NCBI GenBank assembly: GCA_965651255.1
Contig: CBFGRU010000210.1
Location: 1 to 5,515, forward strand
DNA: 5,515 nucleotides
Direction: 5' to 3'
From: CBFGRU01 sp965651255
GTDB taxonomy: Bacteria > Planctomycetota > Phycisphaerae > Phycisphaerales > SM1A02
Of the stretch, positions 1-5,405 are shown one piece after another. Numbering within the stretch: the first letter of the stretch is position 1; every line of letters begins with the position of its first letter. The notes beneath the pieces are model-generated. The model searched no databases. It was not told the DNA's origin and saw only the letters and a list, made by a program, of their open reading frames with translations. A program made the position numbers and the translations under genes.

Positions 1-1
1 C

Positions 2-883
2 GTGAGCGCTGCCGTGCGCGCAGCGCACCGCCTACCGCTGCGCGCGATCGTGGGTCAGGTGCTGATGGATCGACATGCACCGGAGATATTGCTCCATCAG
101 CCGGCTGCGCGCCTGTCGCGCAGTACGCGGGGCCGCCTCGACACCTCGCTGAACCCGCGTTTTGCGATTGCGTGCAGCGATGCGTTGCTGGCCGAGACGG
201 CGATGAAACATAGCGAAGGGTTTCCCATGTCGTTCAAGGTGCGCGAAGCGCACGACATGGGGCAACATCTCTTCGTGCAGACCCACCTGGCTGAATCACC
301 CGAAGAGTGCGCGCAGGTCCGCCGCCTGTTTCCCGATGATCCCCACTACACCGGCGTGTACGACCGGCATGGCCTGCTGACGCGGCATACGTTGCTCGCC
401 CACGGCGTACATCTGTCGCCCGATGAATGGTCACTGATCGCAGAGCGGCACAGCGTGATTGTGCATTGCCCGCAGGCGAACACGTTTCTGCGCAGCGGCC
501 TGTTTGACCTGCGGGCGGCATATGACCACGGCGTGCGACTCGCGCTGGGCTCGGATATCGCCGCCGGCAGCGATCGCGCCATGCCGCGCGTGGCGCGGTC
601 GATGATCGAAGTGGCCAAGCTTCGCCGCATGACCGTGGATGATCGGTCGTACATTCCCACACCGCGCGATGCATGGCGGATGATCACGCTCGACAACGCC
701 GCCGCGCTTGCCTGGCCGGATGCGGGACGACTTGATGTCGGCGCATGCGCGGATCTTCTCATCATCCGCGCGCCGTTTGATGTCGATCAGCATCTCTACG
801 GGCGACTGCTCTATACCTGGGAGAGTTCGTACATCGTTCATCGCATCGTGGCGGGCCAGCTCATCTCGCCCCGTACGGCCTGA
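2..883 (+). CDS. guaD: guanine deaminase, C-terminal part (cut by left edge)
   Basis: Metal-dependent amidohydrolase, most likely guanine deaminase, which hydrolyses guanine to xanthine and ammonia in cytosolic purine salvage or degradation. The frame is open through the left edge, so the GTG at base 2 is probably not the true start; the N-terminal HxH zinc motif must lie outside. In the 293 visible residues I see PRF at 52-54 (guanine-binding arginine in the family), QTHLAE at 93-98 (zinc His95 and proton-shuttling Glu98), YTGVYDRHGLL at 116-126, LAHG at 132-135 (zinc His134), HCPQAN at 155-160, SGLFDL at 165-170 and LGSDIAAGSD at 182-191 (zinc Asp185). The YTxVYD and SGLF(D/N)L motifs favour guanine deaminase over other TrzA/AtzA-type hydrolases. 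The end AGRLDVGACADLLII is the usual C-terminal composite-domain return. The stretch between PRF and HLAE is about 15 residues longer than I recall for the human and E. coli enzymes. Family is near certain; substrate is inferred. Confidence 0.82.
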   Translation: MSAAVRAAHRLPLRAIVGQVLMDRHAPEILLHQPAARLSRSTRGRLDTSLNPRFAIACSDALLAETAMKHSEGFPMSFKVREAHDMGQHLFVQTHLAESPEECAQVRRLFPDDPHYTGVYDRHGLLTRHTLLAHGVHLSPDEWSLIAERHSVIVHCPQANTFLRSGLFDLRAAYDHGVRLALGSDIAAGSDRAMPRVARSMIEVAKLRRMTVDDRSYIPTPRDAWRMITLDNAAALAWPDAGRLDVGACADLLIIRAPFDVDQHLYGRLLYTWESSYIVHRIVAGQLISPRTA

Positions 884-901
884 TTGCACAACCCAATCAA
901 C

Positions 902-934
902 AACAGGCCGACCCGAAAACCGGATCGGCCTGTT
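902..934. terminator. hairpin terminator between convergent genes
   Basis: Perfect 10-base inverted repeat (aacaggccga at 902-911, tcggcctgtt at 925-934) with an inner ccg/cgg pair and a 5-base loop at 916-920. It lies 18 bases after the guanine deaminase stop and about 40 bases after the stop of the minus-strand gene, so it can serve both. In the minus-strand RNA the position between the two stems is a U·G wobble, giving a near-continuous 14-pair stem. In the plus-strand RNA it is a C/A mismatch. Flanking T runs are weak on both sides (tgttcgtttcgtt on plus, TGTTGTTGATTG on minus), so termination efficiency is uncertain. Confidence 0.7.
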
Positions 935-974
935 CGTTTCGTTGACGGTGCGACCGAATTGGCGATGGCTCTCA

Positions 975-1571
975 CTAACTTCGGCGACGGCGACGCGCGA
1001 TAAGGGCGCCGACTCCGAGCAAGGCCAGGGCTCCCGGCGCGGGGACCGGCGTGCCATTGATCTCCAGACGGTTGAAGAACGAACTCGGGTTGCCGTTGAA
1101 GTTGTAGCCAATCGCCGTAGCAATCCCGCTGGGCATCTCGGTGGCTGCGATCCAGTTGAACGACGGACCGTCGACCGGATCGGACCGCACATGCAGCCAG
1201 TACGAGGTATTCGCTTCAAGGGTGAACTGCGCTCCCGGTGTGAACGCAAAGTCCATCTGCCCCGAGAGACTGCCCGGGTTGTCCAGCACGAGCAACTCCG
1301 CACCGAGTTGTCCGCCGATATCCGACCAAATCGAGACGACGGGGTTTGAACCCTGATTCGGGAAGTTCATCGTCAGGGTCGCGTTGTCGAGGAAGTACGC
1401 CTGCCCCGGCATCGTGAAGCCGAACGCTTTGAACTGCGTGGTCGAGCCCGAACCGAACAATGTGCTCGATGAGCTCCCCGAACTCAGATTGCTGATGATG
1501 ACATCGGAACTGGCGGCCGTCGCAGTCAACACGAACGCGGCGACGCTGAGTACGCTTGCGGTCTTTCCCAT
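975..1571 (-). CDS. secreted PEP-CTERM sorting-domain protein (choice-of-anchor R-like)
   Basis: Secreted 198-residue protein of unknown specific role, predicted to be exported and anchored at the cell envelope. Residues 1-21 form a signal peptide (Lys3, hydrophobic SVAAFVLTATAA, then small residues). The middle is a Ser/Gly/Thr-rich beta domain with NPVVSIWSDIGGQLGAELL (76-94), LDNPGSLSG (96-104) and LEANTSYWLHV (118-128). I associate that order of motifs with the 'choice-of-anchor R' group of extracellular beta-sandwich proteins. The tail from 176 has VPAPGALALLGVGALI followed by ARRRRRS, the tripartite PEP-CTERM pattern (Pro-rich motif, transmembrane helix, Arg cluster), which is recognised and processed by an exosortase in families of this kind. 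No exosortase gene is in the window. The ATG start is supported by AGGAGG 8 bases upstream. It is convergent with the guanine deaminase gene and divergent from the rhomboid gene. Confidence 0.85.
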   Translation of the reverse strand: MGKTASVLSVAAFVLTATAASSDVIISNLSSGSSSSTLFGSGSTTQFKAFGFTMPGQAYFLDNATLTMNFPNQGSNPVVSIWSDIGGQLGAELLVLDNPGSLSGQMDFAFTPGAQFTLEANTSYWLHVRSDPVDGPSFNWIAATEMPSGIATAIGYNFNGNPSSFFNRLEINGTPVPAPGALALLGVGALIARRRRRS

Positions 1572-1579
1572 GGTGATGT

Positions 1580-1585
1580 CCTCCT
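1580..1585 (-). promoter_or_regulatory. Shine-Dalgarno site of the PEP-CTERM gene
   Basis: Full AGGAGG on the minus strand, 8 bases before the ATG at 1571. This is the strongest ribosome binding site in the window, and it fixes the start of the secreted protein directly ahead of a good signal peptide. Confidence 0.85.
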
Positions 1586-1602
1586 GTCTGCCGGTCTCTC
1601 TG

Positions 1603-1614
1603 ACGTCATGACGT
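1603..1614. promoter_or_regulatory. 12-base perfect palindrome, possible operator
   Basis: ACGTCATGACGT is its own reverse complement and sits 32 bases upstream of the PEP-CTERM start codon. Its left part overlaps a separate inverted repeat (tctctgacg at 1597-1605, cgtcagaga at 1636-1644), so the two structures could not form together in RNA. The position fits a dimeric-repressor site or an element of the 5' leader, but the regulator is unknown and no clear -10/-35 pair was found beside it. Confidence 0.4.
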
Positions 1615-1812
1615 ACTGTCCATGCGATGCGTTTTCGTCAGAGACTCTTGACCCTATGAGACACAAAAGCGCCCTGGGATGCAAGGTCCAGTTTGGTGAT
1701 GGAGAATTGCGCAACTTGATCGTTTTCCTAAATGTGGTGTCGGTGGGCACTTAGGCGATGAGAGTTTTTCTGCTGATTCCGTCGGGAGTTCCGGAGGCGC
1801 ACGACAGCCGCC

Positions 1813-1818
1813 TACACT
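1813..1818 (+). promoter_or_regulatory. -10 element for a probable leaderless rhomboid transcript
   Basis: TACACT (within CTACACT) ends 7 bases before the ATG at 1826. A transcript starting 7-8 bases after a -10 hexamer would begin at or next to the A of ATG. No Shine-Dalgarno sequence lies before this start, which supports leaderless initiation. No good -35 is visible (TTCCGG at 1789-1794 is weak). The same arrangement precedes trpF. Confidence 0.5.
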
Positions 1819-1825
1819 TGGCCCC

Positions 1826-3043
1826 ATGATTCCCTTCGGGACAGATCGACCCGCGCGCCGCCGACCGGTGATGAACGAGACGATCATCGTGGTCAACGTG
1901 CTGATCTACATTGCCGGGCTTGCCGGAACGTATTTCGGCATGCTGCAGCCGGATTCACTCGCGCGGTGGGGACATTACGATCCTGAACATGTTCGCCTGT
2001 GGCAGTTGCTGACGTATCAGTTCATTCATGATCCATCCGGCATCGGGCACCTGTTCTTCAACATGCTGTTTCTTTGGGTGTTCGGAAACAGCGTGGAAGA
2101 TCGGCTGGGTCGTGCGGGGTATGTCGCGTTCTATCTCATCGGGGGAATCACCGCGGGCATCGCGCACGGCATTGTCTCTGATGCACCGGTCATTGGCGCG
2201 AGTGGCGCAATCGCCGGCGTGAGTGGCGCGTTCCTGGCGCTCTTTCCCCGCTCGCGTGTGCGCGTTCTGTGGCTGTTCATCCTGATCACGATCGTGCAGA
2301 TTCCCGCGCTCTGGTTCATCGGCCTGTACTTCGCGCTGGACCTGATCAACCAGACGATGAACCTCTTCGGTCGAGGTGGCGCACCGGTCGCGTACGGCGC
2401 GCACCTGGCGGGGTATGTCTACGGTTTCGCGGTCGGCATCGCGCTACTGGCGTTCGGTGTTCTGAAACACGAAGAGTTTGACATCTTCTACCTGATCAAA
2501 CAGGCACAGCGAAGGCGCCAGTTTCGACGGGTCGCGGAGAAGCAGCCCGGTGTCTGGGACAGCCCTGCGCGCAAGGCAACCAACGCGCCGCCACGCGCTG
2601 CAGAACCGGACCGTGAACTGTCCGTTGAGGAAGTCGAGCTCGCCCGGGCGCGATCCGAAATCGCCCATCACGCCGCCACCGGACTTCTCGACAAGGCCGC
2701 TGAACGATATCGGGAACTTGCGCGGCGGCATGATGACCTGACGATGAACGAACGCCTGCAGGCCGATCTCGCGAATCACTTCTACGCCAATGGGCAGCAC
2801 CAGAGTGCAGCCATGGCCTATGAGCGCCTGCTGAGCGCGTACCCGGCCACACAGCAGGCCTCTCAGTATCGCCTGCTGCTCGGTGTCATTTACGCGCGAC
2901 ATGTGCGCGAGCACGATCGCGCGGCGGCATTGATCCAACAGGCACTGCCAGCACTTCGCAATGAAGCAGAGATCACCCTCGCGCGGGAACTCCTCGGGGA
3001 GTTGGGGGTCTCGCCTGCGCCCGGTCGCGCGGAAGATCGCTAG
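1826..3043 (+). CDS. rhomboid-family intramembrane serine protease with TPR-like tail
   Basis: Intramembrane serine protease of the rhomboid family (405 residues), expected to cleave transmembrane substrates in the cytoplasmic membrane. The start at 1826 is preferred over the ATG at 1871 because the N-terminus IPFGTDRPARRRP matches the IPxGTDxPxRRxP lead typical of this branch. Membrane segments are about 18-39, 73-89, 98-117, 120-140, 147-172 and 188-212. Visible family landmarks are GHLFFNM (74-80, His75 and Asn79), FGNSVEDRLG (86-95), the nucleophile in GASG (Ser126), and GAHLAGYVYG (191-200) with catalytic His193, so both dyad residues are present and the enzyme should be active. After a basic, Pro/Ala-rich linker (about 227-262), residues 265-392 are helical and amphipathic with TPR-like spacing (LLDKAAERYRELA, QHQSAAMAYERLLSAYP, EHDRAAALIQQALP). 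This is presumably a cytoplasmic protein-binding tail; the substrate is unknown. The stop at 3041 is 10 bases before trpF. Confidence 0.9.
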   Translation: MIPFGTDRPARRRPVMNETIIVVNVLIYIAGLAGTYFGMLQPDSLARWGHYDPEHVRLWQLLTYQFIHDPSGIGHLFFNMLFLWVFGNSVEDRLGRAGYVAFYLIGGITAGIAHGIVSDAPVIGASGAIAGVSGAFLALFPRSRVRVLWLFILITIVQIPALWFIGLYFALDLINQTMNLFGRGGAPVAYGAHLAGYVYGFAVGIALLAFGVLKHEEFDIFYLIKQAQRRRQFRRVAEKQPGVWDSPARKATNAPPRAAEPDRELSVEEVELARARSEIAHHAATGLLDKAAERYRELARRHDDLTMNERLQADLANHFYANGQHQSAAMAYERLLSAYPATQQASQYRLLLGVIYARHVREHDRAAALIQQALPALRNEAEITLARELLGELGVSPAPGRAEDR

Positions 3044-3046
3044 AGT
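3041..3046 (+). promoter_or_regulatory. -10 element for a probable leaderless trpF transcript
   Basis: TAGAGT (within CTAGAGT) ends exactly 7 bases before the trpF ATG at 3054, and its first three bases are the stop codon of the rhomboid gene. There is no Shine-Dalgarno sequence in the 10-base gap or just before it. Spacing and core (CTAnAnT) match the element before the rhomboid gene. Because it overlaps a stop codon, TAG could also be coincidence. No -35 is visible. Confidence 0.4.
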
Positions 3047-3053
3047 CCACAGC

Positions 3054-3710
3054 ATGCAACAGTTTCAACGAACACGCATCAAGATTTGCGGCATTACTGA
3101 TGTCGAATCCGCTCGTGCAGCCGTCGAGTGCGGCGCGGATGCCATCGGGCTCGTCTTCGTCAACGAATCTCCCCGCGCGGTCACGACCGAGCAGGCGGTT
3201 GAGATCTTTCGCGTGGTTCCGCCTTTGGTCAGCGTCGTCGGCGTCTTTCAGCTTGATTCGCGCCCGAACCGATGGCTGGAAGATTGGAAGAGCATCGGCC
3301 GCTGGGTTCAACTGCACGGCGATGAGGATGAAACGATCGCGAAGCGCACCTCCCGAGTGTTTCGCGTCATCAAGGGACTTCGCTTTGATCCTAAGCAGAT
3401 TCGACGGTGGGACCGGTGTGAACCGGTCGAGATGCTGGTGATCGATGGCGCGCGCCCAGGCAGTGGCTGCGGATTTCGACATGATGCGCTCGCGGAGCAG
3501 ATGCCCACCATCCACCGCCCCGTCGCGCTGGCTGGTGGGTTATCGCCGGAAAATGTGGGCGAAGCGATCCGGGCCGTGCGACCTTTTGCCGTCGATGTTT
3601 CCAGCGGCGTGGAATCGTCGCCCGGAATCAAAGATCCTGCGCTGATAGAAGCGTTCTGCTCTGCCGTTCGTGAGGCAGATACAAACCTGCGGACCGCCGC
3701 TCAGGCGTAA
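3054..3710 (+). CDS. trpF: phosphoribosylanthranilate isomerase
   Basis: Third committed step of tryptophan synthesis: Amadori rearrangement of N-(5-phosphoribosyl)anthranilate to the ribulose derivative (CdRP) by a cytosolic (beta/alpha)8 barrel. The 218 residues match the normal monofunctional length. Landmarks in order: RIKICGIT (8-15) with general base Cys12, ADAIGLVF (28-35), SPR (39-41), VVGVF (61-65), VQLHGDE (85-91), RVIKGLR (104-110), VIDGARPGSG (129-138) with general acid Asp131, ALAGGLSPENV (158-168), and PFAVDVSSGVE (177-187), the last two forming the phosphate-binding loops. Where most relatives read FDW after the Gly-rich loop, this one reads FRHD (141-144). The start at 3054 puts the barrel's first strand at the right distance; an upstream in-frame ATG at 2961 would add 31 unrelated residues inside the rhomboid frame. 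No other trp gene is in the window, so it is an isolated member. It may be co-transcribed with the rhomboid gene, its own leaderless promoter, or both. Confidence 0.95.
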   Translation: MQQFQRTRIKICGITDVESARAAVECGADAIGLVFVNESPRAVTTEQAVEIFRVVPPLVSVVGVFQLDSRPNRWLEDWKSIGRWVQLHGDEDETIAKRTSRVFRVIKGLRFDPKQIRRWDRCEPVEMLVIDGARPGSGCGFRHDALAEQMPTIHRPVALAGGLSPENVGEAIRAVRPFAVDVSSGVESSPGIKDPALIEAFCSAVREADTNLRTAAQA

Positions 3711-4558
3711 GCGCTCAAATCCGACGCGCTGAGCGCGAAGACCAGTGCCGCAATCGCCAACGCGCCGACTCCGATGATGCGTGCCATGTGCGCCATTGCT
3801 GGGTTTCGCCCGAGAATGGGAATCTTGCCGAGCCAAAGCCCAAGCGGTGCCACGGCAACGAGGATGAATGCGGGGATGAACGCACTCGGCAGGTCGAAAC
3901 TGTTGAGCCACGCGGCCGTCAGCGCCAGGTGCGCTGCACTGATGATGATGAGCATCGACCCCGGCACCAGCACAATTGTTGATCGCCACCACATGAGGAG
4001 GAAGATCGCCATCATCGCGCTCAGTGCAGCCACGACCGTCATCGCGATCGAGACATTCCCGCTCAGAATGATGACCCCGATCGCAGGAAACAGCCAGAGC
4101 AGAATCGGAAGCGTCCCGACCGGTCCTCTCACCCCACGAAGCGCATGATCCACCCCGATGGCAACGATCGCGATCGCCACGATTGGCGCAATTCGCAACC
4201 ACATCGGATCACTGGAAAAATACATTCCCAGTGATGCCGCGCCGGCACCGACTCCGCCCGCGCACGCAGCGCCCAGAGTGATCCACCGATTGCGAGGCAG
4301 CATCGACCAGATGATGGCGACAACGCCCGCTGCACCGATGCCGTAAACCAATCGTTCCCATGACACATCCGGCCAGCCGTCGAGCGCCAGGCGCGAGGCC
4401 AGCAGACTCATGAGTACCGCCACCGTCGGCACAAGCGGAGTGATTCGCTGACGGGATTCACTTCGCCAGCAGCGACCGATCAGGACGATCACCGCCATCG
4501 TGATGACCAAAGGCATCACACCGGCGAACAACAACTGGCGAACCATCTCGGCCTGCAT
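3701..4558 (-). CDS. uncharacterised polytopic membrane protein
   Basis: I do not recognise this 285-residue protein. It is almost entirely hydrophobic, with about ten membrane segments near residues 8-28, 41-59, 70-88, 92-113, 120-137, 147-165, 168-189, 195-218, 225-246 and 259-278. Loops are short and mostly positively charged (RCWRSESRQR 29-38, LPRNR 87-91, RGVRG 141-145). There is no signal peptide distinct from the first helix, no visible metal or nucleotide motif, and no extramembrane domain. Gly- and Ala-rich stretches (GAACAGGVGAGAASLG, 96-111) suggest tightly packed helices. The start at 4558 is supported by GGAG 7 bases upstream. Its last 10 bases overlap the 3' end of trpF in a convergent arrangement. 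It lies 75 bases downstream of the YceI gene on the same strand with no strong terminator between, so co-transcription is possible. A transporter or membrane scaffold is conceivable, but nothing in the sequence decides it. Confidence 0.8.
   Translation of the reverse strand: MQAEMVRQLLFAGVMPLVITMAVIVLIGRCWRSESRQRITPLVPTVAVLMSLLASRLALDGWPDVSWERLVYGIGAAGVVAIIWSMLPRNRWITLGAACAGGVGAGAASLGMYFSSDPMWLRIAPIVAIAIVAIGVDHALRGVRGPVGTLPILLWLFPAIGVIILSGNVSIAMTVVAALSAMMAIFLLMWWRSTIVLVPGSMLIIISAAHLALTAAWLNSFDLPSAFIPAFILVAVAPLGLWLGKIPILGRNPAMAHMARIIGVGALAIAALVFALSASDLSAYA
3711..3736. repeat. inverted repeat just after the trpF stop, inside the opposing gene
   Basis: Perfect 7-base arms gcgctca (3711-3717) and tgagcgc (3730-3736) with a 12-base loop. 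It begins on the base after the trpF stop codon and lies within the last codons of the minus-strand membrane protein gene. It could act as a trpF 3' end stem-loop, but no T run follows, so it is not a typical intrinsic terminator. Confidence 0.4.
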
Positions 4559-4565
4559 GCGGATG

Positions 4566-4569
4566 CTCC
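4566..4569 (-). promoter_or_regulatory. Shine-Dalgarno site of the membrane protein gene
   Basis: GGAG on the minus strand, 7 bases before the ATG at 4558. It supports that start over a second in-frame ATG four codons later. The 4559-4633 gap upstream holds only short, weak inverted repeats (for example CCGA/TCGG) and no evident promoter. Confidence 0.6.
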
Positions 4570-4633
4570 GAAAACGCGGACCGAAGTTTCATCGGCGTGC
4601 CGGTGAACCGAGTTCCGTACTGCGTTGACCGTG

Positions 4634-5287
4634 TTACTTGTTGACACCTTCAACGGCGACGATCAGCTTCACTTCATCACCGATCGCATCATCTTCGAGG
4701 TACTTGTCCATCCCAAAGTCGCTGCGCTTGATCGCGAAGGTTGCCTCGAATCCGCGCTTGTGTCCCTGGGAGGTCTGTCCCTCTCCGATCCACTCCAGGT
4801 CAGCGGTGACTGACTTCGTCACGCCGTGGAGCGTGAGATCGCCGGTCACTTTCCAGGAGTTGGCTGATGCCGCGACGGTGATGTTCGTGGACTTGAACGT
4901 GATGGCCGGGTACTCGCGTGCGTTGAAGAAATCGGGCGACTTGAGGTGTCGGTCACGACCGGCGTTTCCGGTGTCCACACTCTCGGTCGGTACGGTAAAG
5001 TCAAAGATTGAAGAACCGGGCTCGTCAGCGTCGTAGGTGAATGAACCTGAGAGTTGATTGAACCGGCCCCAGAACTTGGCCACGCCGAGGTGACCCACTC
5101 GAAACACCACGACCGAATGGACAGGATCGACCGCGAACGTCGTTGGTGCCACGTTGCGATGATTCGCACGTGATTCGACCGCTGCGGGTGCGGTCTGATT
5201 GTTCATCAACATGCCGGTGGTCATGGCGCAGGCCATCACAGCCAGCAGCGCGGCCGTCGAACGGATTGAGCGGGGTTTCTTGAACAT
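4634..5287 (-). CDS. secreted YceI-family lipocalin-like protein
   Basis: YceI-domain protein (217 residues) with an N-terminal export signal. YceI proteins are periplasmic or extracytoplasmic beta-barrels; characterised members bind polyisoprenoid-type lipids in a lipocalin-like pocket. The start at 5287 is chosen because AGGGAG lies 7 bases upstream and it begins a signal peptide: basic FKKPRSIRS, then a hydrophobic stretch to about residue 28 and likely cleavage after APAA (33-36). Cys20 in VMAC is a poor lipobox (Met at -2), so a lipoprotein is less likely. The domain follows: FAVDPVHSVVVFRVGHLGVA (51-70), FNQLSGSF (76-83), VDTGNAGRDRHLKSPDFFNA (104-123) containing the hallmark RDxHL, YPAITFKS (126-133), VTGDLTLHGVTKSV (147-160), and FAIKRSDFGMDKY (184-196). 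Length and order are normal and the domain is complete. Lipid ligand and role here are unknown. The membrane protein gene follows 75 bases downstream on the same strand. Confidence 0.92.
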   Translation of the reverse strand: MFKKPRSIRSTAALLAVMACAMTTGMLMNNQTAPAAVESRANHRNVAPTTFAVDPVHSVVVFRVGHLGVAKFWGRFNQLSGSFTYDADEPGSSIFDFTVPTESVDTGNAGRDRHLKSPDFFNAREYPAITFKSTNITVAASANSWKVTGDLTLHGVTKSVTADLEWIGEGQTSQGHKRGFEATFAIKRSDFGMDKYLEDDAIGDEVKLIVAVEGVNK

Positions 5288-5294
5288 CAACGGA

Positions 5295-5300
5295 CTCCCT
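5295..5300 (-). promoter_or_regulatory. Shine-Dalgarno site of the YceI gene
   Basis: AGGGAG on the minus strand, 7 bases before the ATG at 5287. It decides the start: the same frame stays open for 45 more codons upstream to an ATG at 5422, but that one would bury the signal peptide. Confidence 0.75.
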
Positions 5301-5344
5301 GATTCATGGACTGGTGAGCTGAGGTGCAACGTGAAAGTGAACAG

Positions 5345-5385
5345 CGGACTTCGATCGGTGATTCCCGAAAAGCGAGCGAAGTCCG
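5345..5385. repeat. inverted repeat upstream of the YceI gene (proximal)
   Basis: Perfect 9-base arms cggacttcg (5345-5353) and cgaagtccg (5377-5385) around a 23-base loop, 58 bases upstream of the YceI start codon. In the minus-strand RNA it would form a GC-rich stem. No T run follows it in the direction of transcription, so it is not an obvious terminator. It adjoins the next repeat, sharing base 5385. Confidence 0.5.
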
Positions 5386-5405
5386 AGAATCTTTCCCAGA
5401 TTCTC
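5385..5405. repeat. inverted repeat upstream of the YceI gene (distal)
   Basis: Perfect 7-base arms gagaatc (5385-5391) and gattctc (5399-5405) with a 7-base spacer. One arm per DNA turn-half would suit a dimeric regulator; as RNA it is a short hairpin directly before the larger one. Which reading is right cannot be told from the sequence. Confidence 0.45.

Larger units (their letters stand above)
1572..1825. other. divergent intergenic region
   Basis: 254 bases between two divergent genes; I see no credible coding sequence. It contains the SD site and palindrome of the PEP-CTERM gene, an 8-base palindrome TTGCGCAA at 1707-1714, and an imperfect stem (cctaaatg near 1727-1734 with cacttagg at 1748-1755) followed after 9 bases by five T on the plus strand. 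At its right end is the likely -10 element of the rhomboid gene. The region is visibly more AT-rich than the flanking genes, as expected for promoters facing both ways. Confidence 0.6.

Noticed and set aside
234..1303. Long antisense open frames across the guanine deaminase gene and the PEP-CTERM gene.
   Set aside because: They are Arg/Ser-rich shadow frames typical of GC-rich DNA, without motifs, SD sites or sensible starts, and they overlap well-supported genes.
1526..1750. 74-residue minus-strand frame in the divergent intergenic region.
   Set aside because: No recognisable features or ribosome binding site; it overlaps the signal-peptide region of the PEP-CTERM gene in another frame and covers the palindrome.
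1727..1768. Imperfect stem (cctaaatg/cacttagg) followed by five T as a plus-strand terminator.
   Set aside because: The T run starts 9 bases after the stem, the loop is 13 bases with a mismatch in the plus-strand RNA, and no plus-strand gene ends nearby.
2961..3053. Longer trpF start at 2961.
   Set aside because: It would add 31 residues with no TrpF similarity, read entirely from another frame of the rhomboid gene. ATG at 3054 matches family length.
4634..5287. YceI protein as a lipoprotein through Cys20.
   Set aside because: The sequence VMAC has Met at the -2 position and the hydrophobic stretch continues past the Cys. Ordinary signal peptidase I cleavage near APAA fits better.
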